A stretch of DNA of 64,000 bases from positions 13,221 through 77,220 of the forward strand of contig NZ_DATLXO010000088.1 in NCBI RefSeq assembly GCF_035575815.1. The letters are read 5' to 3'. The translations under genes and the position numbers were made by a program. Position 1 is the stretch's first letter. Each line of letters opens with the position of its first letter. Shown piece after piece: positions 54,457 to 62,747 of this stretch. This DNA comes from Iamia sp035575815 (GTDB lineage Bacteria; Actinomycetota; Acidimicrobiia; Acidimicrobiales; Iamiaceae). A model generated the notes under the pieces. That model ran no database searches. It worked only from the letters and a program-made list of their open reading frames with translations, and was not told where the DNA came from.

Positions 54457-55796
54457 CAGGACGTTCCTTCGGGGGCAGGAGGGGGAGCGGTCCGCGTCGC
54501 GGCGGGCAGGGGCAGCTCGGCGCGCACGGTCGTGGGTCCGCCAGGGGGGCTGGTGACCCGGAACGCGCCATCGACGGCGTGGGCCCGATCGGCGAGGCCG
54601 CGGAGGCCCGAGCCCCGCTCGGCGTGGGCGCCACCGATGCCGTCGTCGCTCACCTCCACGACGAGCGACGAGCCGGTGTCGGCCACCACCACGCGGGCCC
54701 GATGGGCACCGCTGTGGCGCGCCACGTTGGTGAGCGTCTCGGAGATGACGAAGTAGGCGATGCCCTCGATCGACGGCGGTGCCCGGCGCTCGATGCGGAC
54801 ATCGATGTCGACCGGCACCGGGGCCCGGGACGCGAGGCCGGCCACCGCCGCTCGGAGGCCCCGGTCCGTGAGCACGGGCGGGTGCAGGCCCCGGGTCAGG
54901 TCGCGGAGCTCGACCAGGGCGCTCTTGGCCTCACGGTGGGCCTCCTCGACGAGGGCCTTGGCCGCGTCGGGGTCAGACTCCATCTTCTCCTTGGCCAGCC
55001 CCAGGCCCATGGCGAGGGCGACGAGGCGCTGCTGGGCGCCGTCGTGGAGGTCGCGCTCGATGCGCCGGCGCTCGGCCTCGGCGGCGTCGACCACGTCGGC
55101 CCGGCTGGCCTCGAGGGTGTCGACCCTCTGGCGCAGCACGTCGGCCTCGCCGCCACCGAGGAGACCTTCGGCCATCCCCAGGGAGAGGCGGCTGAGTCCG
55201 CGGGTCACCCACGGGGCGGTGAACAGCACGACCAGTCCGAGCAGGCCGGCGGCGAGGGCCTCGGTCCCCGGCGCGACATCCCACCATGCCAGGGCGGCGC
55301 GCTCGGAGGGGGCTCGCGAGATGTAGAGCGGCAGGAGCGTGAGGGCCAGGCCCAGCGCCCAGGTGGCCACGGTGATGGCGAAGAAGATCACCGCCTTCGG
55401 GAGGTGCACCAGGTGGTAGCCCAGCTCCTTCCATGTGGCGCTCGAGCGCAGCCAGCCGAACACCCGCCGGTGCCACGGCCCGTCACGCCGCCGGTGGGGG
55501 CTGGTGATCTCCACGCCCGTCAGCGCCGCGAGCCGGAAGCGCTCGACGTGGCCGACCAGCCGGGACCCGGCCAGGAGCACGGCCAGGGAGACCGCGGAGA
55601 CCGGCAGGATCGGCAACGTCGACACGGTGACCACGACGAGCCCGATGAGAGGCGTGGCGGTCACCACGGCCGAGAACAGGTCGACGACGACGTGCACCAG
55701 AGCCACCAGCGTGCGGGGGGCGACCGGCGCCGTCAGTCCCCGCAGCACCAGCCGCGGCGCGCTCACCCGTTCGGGGAAGGAAGCGACAGAGGTCAC
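54456..55796 (-). CDS. Histidine kinase, HisKA_3 (NarX/LiaS-like) type
   Basis: The 446-residue sensor has several membrane segments in the first ~250 residues (for example VVDLFSAVVTATPLIGLVVV, AVIFFAITVATWALGLALTL, AAGLLGLVVLFTAPWV) including a sensor/lipid-type domain, a dimerisation helix with the phospho-His in ERRRIERDLHDGAQQRLVAL, and a GHKL ATPase (SETLTNVARHSGAHRARVVV, SDDGIGGAHAERGSGLRGLA). The signal is probably at or in the membrane. I choose GTG 55796 because a -10 TAGGTT lies 7 nt upstream. Confidence 0.93.
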   Translation of the reverse strand: MTSVASFPERVSAPRLVLRGLTAPVAPRTLVALVHVVVDLFSAVVTATPLIGLVVVTVSTLPILPVSAVSLAVLLAGSRLVGHVERFRLAALTGVEITSPHRRRDGPWHRRVFGWLRSSATWKELGYHLVHLPKAVIFFAITVATWALGLALTLLPLYISRAPSERAALAWWDVAPGTEALAAGLLGLVVLFTAPWVTRGLSRLSLGMAEGLLGGGEADVLRQRVDTLEASRADVVDAAEAERRRIERDLHDGAQQRLVALAMGLGLAKEKMESDPDAAKALVEEAHREAKSALVELRDLTRGLHPPVLTDRGLRAAVAGLASRAPVPVDIDVRIERRAPPSIEGIAYFVISETLTNVARHSGAHRARVVVADTGSSLVVEVSDDGIGGAHAERGSGLRGLADRAHAVDGAFRVTSPPGGPTTVRAELPLPAATRTAPPPAPEGTS

Positions 55797-55803
55797 CGCA
55801 CCC

Positions 55804-55809
55804 AACCTA
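55804..55809 (-). promoter_or_regulatory. -10 element of the histidine kinase operon
   Basis: Minus-strand TAGGTT ends 7 nt before GTG 55796; the 15-bp repeats begin about 45 bp upstream. Confidence 0.55.
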
Positions 55810-55853
55810 CGGAGACGGCCGGTGAGGGGCCATCCTGTCCCCCGGTGCCGCGA

Positions 55854-55885
55854 GGGTGGGGTTGTCCCGAGGGTGGGGTTGTCCC
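55854..55885. promoter_or_regulatory. Two 15-bp direct repeats upstream of the kinase operon
   Basis: GGGTGGGGTTGTCCC occurs at 55854-55868 and again at 55871-55885. A looser match (GGGGCCATCCTGTCCCC) lies nearer the promoter at about 55826-55842. The layout suits an activator bound from about -35 to -90. Confidence 0.6.
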
Positions 55886-55932
55886 CCGGCCCGGGATCGA
55901 CTGCACCGGGCCACACCGGCCAAGATCCCCTC

Positions 55933-56496
55933 GTGCCGGCGCAGGATGACGACCCCAAGGACCCGTTCCGCCTCGGCGACGACCCGGGGTGGCGACCCGG
56001 GCACCGCGACGGCCGCCCGGACGGGCTGGTCGCACTGCGGATGACCTTCCTCGCCGTCTGCTCGGGCCTGCTGGTGGTGGGCGTGGTGGTGGGGGTGCTC
56101 GCCGCCGACGCCGATCGGGCCGACGGCTCGGTGTCGCCGTGGGTCGCGGCGGCCGCTGTCGCCGGGGTCGGCGTGCTGGGGCTGCTCGCGGTCCGCTTCC
56201 TGCCGCTGCGGCTCGACTGCTCCGACGAGCTGGTCCTGGCCGGGTCGTGGCGGAGCCGCTTCCTGGGCCGGGTGGCGGCGGCCGAGGTGGCGGCCCTGGC
56301 GGGGTTCGTCGCCTACGTCCTCACCGGTACCCCTGCGCTCTACCCCTTGGGCCTCGTGTTCAGCGCCCTCGGCCTGGCCTACGCGGGTCCGTTCCGGGCC
56401 ACGTTGATCCGCGACCAGGAGCAGCTGGCCCTCGAGGAGTGCGCCATCGCCCTCGTCCCCGCCCTGCGCCACGCCGTCACCCGCGACCGCGGCTGA
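55933..56496 (+). CDS. Putative membrane protein of unknown function
   Basis: The 187-residue product has an acidic cytosolic N-terminus (DDDPKDPFRLGDDPGW), two hydrophobic pairs (FLAVCSGLLVVGVVVGVLAA, VAAAAVAGVGVLGLLAVRFL, then VAAAEVAALAGFVAYVLTGT, LYPLGLVFSALGLAYAGP) and a cytosolic tail. It diverges from the kinase operon, and the intergenic repeats lie between them. A weak -10 (CAAGAT, 55921-55926) ends 6 nt before the GTG. I do not recognise the family. Confidence 0.7.
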   Translation: MPAQDDDPKDPFRLGDDPGWRPGHRDGRPDGLVALRMTFLAVCSGLLVVGVVVGVLAADADRADGSVSPWVAAAAVAGVGVLGLLAVRFLPLRLDCSDELVLAGSWRSRFLGRVAAAEVAALAGFVAYVLTGTPALYPLGLVFSALGLAYAGPFRATLIRDQEQLALEECAIALVPALRHAVTRDRG

Positions 56497-56571
56497 CGCC
56501 GGCATCGTCCCGTCGAGGCCCGTCGCCGACGGCCCCGGGATCGACGTCCCGGAGCCGCCGAGGTCCGGTGG

Positions 56572-59500
56572 TCAGCCGCCGCCATCGAAGTAGGCGTCGC
56601 TGCCGACGATCGTGGCGGTGAGGTTCAGGTCGGTGCCGGTGCGCAGCTGGGCCGCCCAGGAGGAGAGCTCCCCGCCGCTCGGCGGCCGGCGCAGCAGCAA
56701 CACTGAGAGGTCCCGGGCCCGGCGCTCGCGCACCTCTCGGAGCGAGAAGATGATCGAGCCGACGCGGGACCGCGAAAGGCCGTCGTCGACCCGGCCGATC
56801 CAGTAGTCGCGGCCGGCTGGCTCAGGCAACCGCCCGATCAGGGCCAGGAACGTCTCATCGACGAAGGCCGGCACCTCGCGGTTGGCCCGGTCGAAGAACG
56901 CCGGGGAGCCCACCAGCTGGGCCGCGAGCAGCCGCTCGGACCCGCCCGCCCGGAGGTGGGAGATCCAGAAGGCCCGCCCGTCGGGGTCGGGGTCGAAGCC
57001 GACGATCTGGCGGTAGCGCTCGTCGACCACCTCGCCCAGCCAGTGGTCGCCTCGCGCCAGCCGGAGGGCGAAGCCGGCCCGGGTGATGGTGCCGGCGCGG
57101 ATCCGGTCGGACCAGTACGCCAGCCCGCCCGGATCGGCTCGGCGCCCGGCGAGGTCCTGGTAGGCCCGCTCGACGAACGCCTCGACCTCCCCCAGGGCGG
57201 GGCCGATGACGGCGACCGGCGAGGTGACCACCGTGGTCCCCGGGACGCCCGTGGCGGCGAGCTCGGTGCGGACCTCCCCCGGCCCGCCGGCGTAGCCGGT
57301 GACCTCGACGGTGTAGCTGAGCGAGTCGCCGGGCGTCGGGTCGGTGCTGACGACCGCGAGGTCGGCCGACTCCTCCCCGTCGGGGACAGTTGGCGGGGTC
57401 TGAACCCGCGACTCACCGCCGGTGCCGTTCTCGTTCTCGGCCCCGATCACAAGGTCCTCACTGAGACCCGTGAGGTCCGGGAGGTCATCGGACGGATAGG
57501 TGAGCTCGACGTCCTGCGCGGCGTTCATGCCGAGCCACACCTGGAACGTCTTGCGCTCGTCGGTGCCGAAGGCGTTGAGCTGCCACTCGATGACCGCCCA
57601 CGAGTCGCCGGTCTCGTCGTCGGTGAGCGTGGCCACGACGATGCCGGGGGCGCCCTCGCCGGTGAGGTCGCTCCAGAACGGGGCGATCACGTTGTTGGGC
57701 GGGGCGATGTCGGGCAGGACCTGGGGCGGGCAGCAGACGATGTCGGTGCTCCCGGCGCTCCCGCCCGCGATCAGGTAACCGTTGGTGGTGACACCGATCC
57801 GGTCGTACGGGATGCCGTTGTAGAGGAACGGCTCGGCGAGGTCGAAGTCGAGAGCCTCCTCGTCGCCGACCGGGTTGGGTGCCACGCCGAAGGAGTCGAG
57901 GGGCAGGTACCCCGCGACGCCGAGCGGCTCGAGGCTGGGGGTGCCGGGCTCTCGGCCCGACAGCTCGGTGGGGGGCAGGGTGGCGGTGCGGTTGTCGGTG
58001 ACCTCAGCCGGTGCGCCGGCCGTGGCCACCCGCAGGCGGTCGTTGACCGTCGTCGTGCCGCCGACGGTGGTCGGGCCGAAGCCGTCGTTGGTGGCGGTGA
58101 CGGTGCAGGCGCTCGTCGCGCCGACCTCGACGTCGGCGGGATCGCAGTCGCTGGTGACGGTGGCGCCGCCCTGACGAGGGGCGAAGGCCACGGGCAGGTG
58201 CAGCGGTGCGCGGCCGTTGGCGCGGAGGCGGATCTCACCGAACTCCTGGCCGTCGGTGTTCGCCGACTGGATGGTGATCGTCAGCGCCTTCGAGGCGCCG
58301 GCGGGGATGGTGAAGCGGCTCGGGCTCACGTCGATCGCGCTGCCGTCCCCAGCGGAGGTCGACACCGCGTAGGTCGCGGTGCTGGCGCTCACGTTGGTCA
58401 CCGTGCGGGTGGTGGTCACCCGGCCCGGCATCAGCGGTGCGTTGAGCGACGGGAGGTTCAGGTCGATCGACGTGGTGGGGTCGTTCGTGAGGTCCAGGAA
58501 GTCGCGCGCCGTCTCGTCGAGCGTGAGGCCAGGGTCTTTGGCGGCGGCCAGGTCGATGCGACCGGCGCCCATGTCGAACGGGTCGGCCGGGGTCTCGAGG
58601 TCCTCCTTGACCACGTCGGTGGTGGAGGTGGTCATCAGGGCGGACCGCACCTGCCCGGGGGTCCACTCGGGGTGATCGGCGAGCAGCAAGATGCCCGAGC
58701 CGGCCACGTGCGGCGCCGACATCGACGTGCCCGCGATGGCCTGGAAGTACTCACCGGGAGGGCCCACGACGATGCTCTCGGGCGTGGGCGTGTGGCCGGC
58801 GAGGATCTGCACGCCGGGGGCGGTGATGTCGGGCTTGACGAAGGCGCCGGCGGGGCCGCGCGAAGAGAAGTTGGCCATGACGTCGCCCGCCCCGTCGCGG
58901 GGCTCGCCGGCGGTGAACGACCCGGTGACCTCGTCGTTGGCCGCCATGAAGGCGGTGAACTCGGTGCCGTCGGCGAGGTGCACGACCGGCAGCCAGTGGT
59001 TGTCGGTCTCGACATCCGCGAGGGTCGGGTTGTAGAGCACGACGCCGGCGGCCCCGCCGAGGAAGGCGTTGTACCCCGAGGCCACGCGCCCGGCAGGGTT
59101 GCCGCGCTCGCAGCCGACGATCAGGCCCTCGAAGGTGGTGTCGCTCGGGGGCTCGGTGGCGCACTGGACGTCGGTGTAGCCCTCGACCTCGGTGGCCAGC
59201 TCGACGGGTGCGTCCCCGGTTAGGCCCGACCCGATCGAGACGCCCTCGGCGGTGAAGGTGGCGCCGCCGTCGGCTGTGAGGGTCAGCGTCGAGCCGAACT
59301 CGCGGGTCTGGGTCGAGGCCGCCACGGAGGTGACCCAGGGCGAGAGGTGGTTGGCGGTGGCGGCGGTCGGCCCCGAGTTGCCGGCCGAGGTCGCCACGTA
59401 GATGCCGGCCGCGTAGGCGTCGAGGAAGGCCAGCTCGGTGGGGTCGGCGAAGGGGTCGACCCCACCGGAGATCGAGTAGTTGATGACGTCGACGCCGTCG

Positions 59501-60516
59501 AGGATGGCGGCCTCGACCGCCGCGGTCGTGTCCGACGTGTAGCAGCCGAGGGCACCGCAGACCTTGTAACCCATCACCGAGGCGCCCGGCGCGACGCCGG
59601 AGATCGGGCCCCGGTCGATGCCGAACACCTCGGCCTCGTCGACCACGCCACCGGCGGAGGTGGTCGCGGTGTGGGTGCCGTGGCCGTTGCTGTCGCGGGC
59701 CGAGTCCGGGTAGGTCTCCTCGGGCAGGCCGGCCTGGGCGAGGTACTGGTCGATGAAGGCCCGACCCCCGACGAGCTTGTTGCCGCACTCGTGGACGTCG
59801 ACGGCCTCGGTGAGCGGGTTGTCGCCGTAGTCGCACTCGAGGGCGTTGCCGTCGGGGCGCGGGGGCGCCGCCGGCAGGTCGGGGTTGTCGGCGAACGACG
59901 GGTGCTCGGGCCACAGCCCGCTGTCAAGGCTGCCGAAGAGGATGCCCTCACCGGCGGTGGCCCGACCGCCGACCTCGTCCCAGACCGCCGGCGAGCCGAT
60001 GAACTCGTTGCTCGAGTCGGTCAGGAGCTGGCGCAGCTCATCGGCGTGGACGGCGACGACGCCGGGCACCGACAGGAGGTCGCGGGCCCGGTTGGCGGGC
60101 ACCGTGGCAGTGACCCCGCCGTAGACGACGCGGAGGCTGCGGCCGATGCGGGCCTCGGGCACCGTGGCGGCGATGGCGTCGGTGATCGCGGTCTCGCGCC
60201 GCGCGACCTCGAGGGCGTAGCGGCTCTCGGTCGCCGCCCTGGTGGTGAGGGAGCGCCCGGTCGTGCTGGGGCTCGTGGCGGGGATGTCGCGGACGCCGCC
60301 GGAGTAGCTGGCGATGGCGTCGTAGTCGAGCTTCACCATCACCGGCACCGGGGTGGTGTCGGTGCGGGCCAGCAGGTCGGCGTCGCTCTCGGCCACGCGG
60401 CTCGCGGGCGCCTTGGACCCCTGGACCCGGTCGCTCGGGGCGAGCGGGGTGGCGCTCAGTCCGTCGGCCGCCCGGCTCGATGGCACCGCACCCGCAGGGG
60501 GCGAGGACGCCACCAC
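56572..60516 (-). CDS. Subtilisin-like (S8) secreted protease with DUF4214 tail; signal-peptide frame broken
   Basis: The 1314-codon frame has an inhibitor-like prodomain (about 45-160), an S8 catalytic domain with Asp in FGSLDSGLWPEHPSF, His in DSNGHGTHTATTSAGG and Ser in AGTSMSAPHVAGSGILLL, a PA insert (CATEPPSDTTFEGLIVGC), Ig-like and further beta domains, and DUF4214 units at the end (YQDLAGRRADPGGLAYW, YRQIVGFDPDPDGRAFW). The frame itself has no signal peptide; from GTG 60516 it begins VASSPPAGAVPSS. A well-spaced Shine-Dalgarno and ATG at 60572 start MRSRVIHLTVAAT, a signal peptide, in a different frame. Export needs both to be joined. Confidence 0.85.
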   Translation of the reverse strand: MVASSPPAGAVPSSRAADGLSATPLAPSDRVQGSKAPASRVAESDADLLARTDTTPVPVMVKLDYDAIASYSGGVRDIPATSPSTTGRSLTTRAATESRYALEVARRETAITDAIAATVPEARIGRSLRVVYGGVTATVPANRARDLLSVPGVVAVHADELRQLLTDSSNEFIGSPAVWDEVGGRATAGEGILFGSLDSGLWPEHPSFADNPDLPAAPPRPDGNALECDYGDNPLTEAVDVHECGNKLVGGRAFIDQYLAQAGLPEETYPDSARDSNGHGTHTATTSAGGVVDEAEVFGIDRGPISGVAPGASVMGYKVCGALGCYTSDTTAAVEAAILDGVDVINYSISGGVDPFADPTELAFLDAYAAGIYVATSAGNSGPTAATANHLSPWVTSVAASTQTREFGSTLTLTADGGATFTAEGVSIGSGLTGDAPVELATEVEGYTDVQCATEPPSDTTFEGLIVGCERGNPAGRVASGYNAFLGGAAGVVLYNPTLADVETDNHWLPVVHLADGTEFTAFMAANDEVTGSFTAGEPRDGAGDVMANFSSRGPAGAFVKPDITAPGVQILAGHTPTPESIVVGPPGEYFQAIAGTSMSAPHVAGSGILLLADHPEWTPGQVRSALMTTSTTDVVKEDLETPADPFDMGAGRIDLAAAKDPGLTLDETARDFLDLTNDPTTSIDLNLPSLNAPLMPGRVTTTRTVTNVSASTATYAVSTSAGDGSAIDVSPSRFTIPAGASKALTITIQSANTDGQEFGEIRLRANGRAPLHLPVAFAPRQGGATVTSDCDPADVEVGATSACTVTATNDGFGPTTVGGTTTVNDRLRVATAGAPAEVTDNRTATLPPTELSGREPGTPSLEPLGVAGYLPLDSFGVAPNPVGDEEALDFDLAEPFLYNGIPYDRIGVTTNGYLIAGGSAGSTDIVCCPPQVLPDIAPPNNVIAPFWSDLTGEGAPGIVVATLTDDETGDSWAVIEWQLNAFGTDERKTFQVWLGMNAAQDVELTYPSDDLPDLTGLSEDLVIGAENENGTGGESRVQTPPTVPDGEESADLAVVSTDPTPGDSLSYTVEVTGYAGGPGEVRTELAATGVPGTTVVTSPVAVIGPALGEVEAFVERAYQDLAGRRADPGGLAYWSDRIRAGTITRAGFALRLARGDHWLGEVVDERYRQIVGFDPDPDGRAFWISHLRAGGSERLLAAQLVGSPAFFDRANREVPAFVDETFLALIGRLPEPAGRDYWIGRVDDGLSRSRVGSIIFSLREVRERRARDLSVLLLRRPPSGGELSSWAAQLRTGTDLNLTATIVGSDAYFDGGG

Positions 60517-60572
60517 CGTGGTCGCAAGGGTCGCGTGGCCGCGACCGTGAGGTGGATGACACGGCTCCTCAT

Positions 60573-61022
60573 GGATGCCTCCCGTGGCGTTTGGAGCGGG
60601 GTTGCGGGGGGTACTGCCGGTCCGCCCTCAGCAGTGACGTCAGGCACCATAGACCCACTTGTCAAGGTGTGCGACGATCACCCGTCAGCGGCAGCGGTTC
60701 GTCCTGTCCGCTGCCCGCATCCTCGACCACGATGATCGCCGAGGGCGCAATGGCCGGGCGGACTGTCCAGCTCCGGGCGAGGACGAGCGAGCCGTGGACG
60801 CCTTCGACATCGCCACCGCGTTCGACAAGCTTGGTCGCCTCGGAGATGATGAGCTCCCCTGCGACCACCGTGAGGTCCCAGGCCTACTCATTGGTTCGCC
60901 GGGTGGGCCGCCGACCCTCCTCCAGGACGACAGCTGACCGTTCCCATCGAGGCAGACACCGAGCCCCCCGCCGTCGTGCGGGGGTAGGGACCGATCCCGG
61001 CCGCGGCGGGTCCAGATGTCAG
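60573..61022. other. Gene-free stretch between the subtilase and tRNA-Ser
   Basis: Next to 60572 lies GGGAGG (minus strand), the ribosome site for the subtilase ATG. A minus-strand TATGGT (60651-60646) is a possible -10. From 60660 to 61022 several short frames are open on both strands (one minus-strand frame reads AGELIISEATKLVERGGDVE), but none matches a family or has a convincing start signal; I see no gene. Confidence 0.45.
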
Positions 61023-61107
61023 CGGAGAGGGTGGGATTCGAACCCACGGTGAGTTTCCCCACACACGCTTTCCAAGCGTGCCGATTCGGCCGCTCTCGCA
61101 CCCCTCC
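61023..61107 (-). tRNA. tRNA-Ser (GGA)
   Basis: Minus-strand acceptor GGAGGGG pairs with CCTCTCC (one G-U). The anticodon loop is CTTGGAAAG (GGA), with a long variable arm (TGTGTGGGGAAACTCACC region) and T-arm GTGGGTTCGAATCCCAC. CCA is not encoded. Confidence 0.95.
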
Positions 61108-61203
61108 ACGTCCCGAGGGACGGAATGCACCGCCAGGATAGGCCGCGACCCTGGGGCCGGGGCCAGCGGATGGGGCGGCGGTGACGTCCGTGCGACCAGG
61201 CGC

Positions 61204-61209
61204 TACCCT
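61204..61209 (+). promoter_or_regulatory. -10 element of the SRP RNA gene
   Basis: TACCCT lies about 27 nt upstream of the SRP RNA stem. Confidence 0.4.
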
Positions 61210-61235
61210 GACGGCCTCGCCCGTCCTCGCAGGGG

Positions 61236-61332
61236 CGGCCGGGTCCTGTGCAACTGCACGCCGTGAACCGAGTCAGGGCCGGAAGGCAGCAGCTCTCAGC
61301 GGACTGTGCGGTGTGCCGCAGATCACCTGGCC
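61236..61332 (+). ncRNA. ffs: Signal recognition particle RNA, small bacterial type
   Basis: The conserved core AGTCAGGGCCGGAAGGCAGC (61271-61290) with the GGAA tetraloop and the following AGC segment is the Ffh-binding domain IV of 4.5S RNA. Flanking GGCCGGGT and ACCTGGCC form the outer stem, giving about 97 nt. The RNA with Ffh targets membrane and secreted proteins co-translationally. It lies upstream of dnaX, the usual neighbourhood, but with an acyltransferase remnant between. Confidence 0.92.
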
Positions 61333-61395
61333 GCCACCTGCGGGGACGGGTCCTTCGAGCCCGTCCGACCGGGCCACAGGTGCGGGAGGCCGACG

Positions 61396-62683
61396 GTGGT
61401 GGACGCGGAGCACGCCGGAGCGGCGCCGGAGCCCCCGGTGGCCCGGCCTGCGCCGCGCCTGTCCCGCACTGTCGCCGGCTTGCGCATCCCCCGCCCCCCG
61501 CGCCACGGCCTGCCCGCCCTCGCCGGGCTGCGGGGCCTGGCCGCCGTCGCCGTGGTCGCGACCCACGTCGGCTCCGTCACCACCTTGTCGTCGCGGCCCG
61601 GTTGGGTGGGCGAGTGGCTGACGCCGACGGGCCTCACCGGGCTGGTCATGTTCTTCTGGATGTCGGGCTACTTGATCCTCCGCCCCCCTGCGCACCCACC
61701 AGGAGGGCCGGCCCCGGCCCCCGATCCTCCGCTTCGTGGCCCAGCGGTCGATCCGCGTGTACCCGACCTACTGGTTCATCCTGATCTGCGCCGTCGTGAT
61801 CTTCGGCATCGACCGGTTCAGCGCTGAGGAGTGGCCGCAGATGCTGAGCCTGACCTACTTGTTGCGTGACGGGTACTTCCCCCGAGGGTTGTTCGTGGCC
61901 TGATCCCTCGCGGTCGACATGGTCTTCTACGTCGTGGCGCCGGTGCTCGTGGCGGGGATGTACCTGCTGGCCGGGCGCGGGAGCACCGTCGCCGCCCGAC
62001 GGCGGGTGCAGGGCATCGTGCTCTGTGGGCTTCCCGCCGCACTGGTGGTGGTGACCATCGCCAGCGGCGTCGCCCGCGATGGTGACTGGGCCGCGGCGGT
62101 GGCCTCGGCGACGCCGGTCGTGATCGCCGCGCTCCTCATCGGCGGTGCCTTCGCCTGGGCCTTCAACCGCGAGGCGCCCTACCCGACCCTGATCGCCCTG
62201 GCCCGTCGCCCGTGGATCTGCGTCGCCGCCGCCCTCGCTCTCTACTGGCTGATCACCCAGGTGGGGTTGCCCCTGGGCCTCGTCGGGGTGGCGTCGACCG
62301 AGGGTGCGGCCTGGTACAGCTTCCTGTCGATCACGTTCGTCGTCGTCGTCGTGCTGCCGGCCGTCCTGCGCCCAGACGACACGTCGCGCTACCACCGGGT
62401 CCTCGGCGGCGTGGCGCTGCGCTGGCTGGGCGAGCTCTCCTACGGGCTCTACCTCTGGCACGTGGCCGTGCTGAGCGTGCTCGACCGCGTGCTCGGGTTC
62501 CAGGGCCGCACCGGCACCCACGTCCCCCTCTTGCTGGCCACCCTCGGGCTCTCGCTGGTGATGGCCGCCCTCAGCTACGTGCTCGTCGAGCAGCCCGTCC
62601 GCCGCCTGTCGAAGCGTTGGGTCGGGTCGATGACGACGGTGGCCCGCTCGACCGGGTCGACCCTCACCAGCCCCGCGGCATGA
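61396..62683 (+). pseudogene. Acyltransferase-3 (OafA/YrhL-like) gene with frameshift and nonsense codon
   Basis: From GTG 61396 (GGGAGG ribosome site) the frame encodes the acyltransferase-3 opening HGLPALAGLRGLAAVAVVAT and GLTGLVMFFWMSGYLILRPP. At a run of six C (61683-61688) the frame slips; the continuation RFVAQRSIRVYPTYWFILIC lies one frame over. That frame is then cut by TGA at 61901-61903, where the family has the Trp of a (W)SLAVDMVFYVVAP motif, so TGG to TGA. The rest, with multiple membrane segments and LGELSYGLYLWHVAVLSVLD, is intact to 62683. Members O-acylate surface glycans or lipids; this copy is inactive. Confidence 0.85.
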
Positions 62684-62733
62684 GCCCAGGCCGAGGTGTC
62701 CCGGTGCCGGGACGGGAGTCCGGCGACGGTCGA

Positions 62734-62739
62734 TAGCAT
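62734..62739 (+). promoter_or_regulatory. -10 element of dnaX
   Basis: TAGCAT ends 8 nt before ATG 62748. Confidence 0.5.
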
Positions 62740-62747
62740 CGCCGGCG

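Noticed and set aside
56956..59223. 755-codon plus-strand frame inside the subtilase region
   Set aside because: Antisense shadow with low-complexity composition.
60659..60937. 92-codon plus-strand and 68-codon minus-strand frames before tRNA-Ser
   Set aside because: No recognisable family, promoter or ribosome site; both strands equally open.
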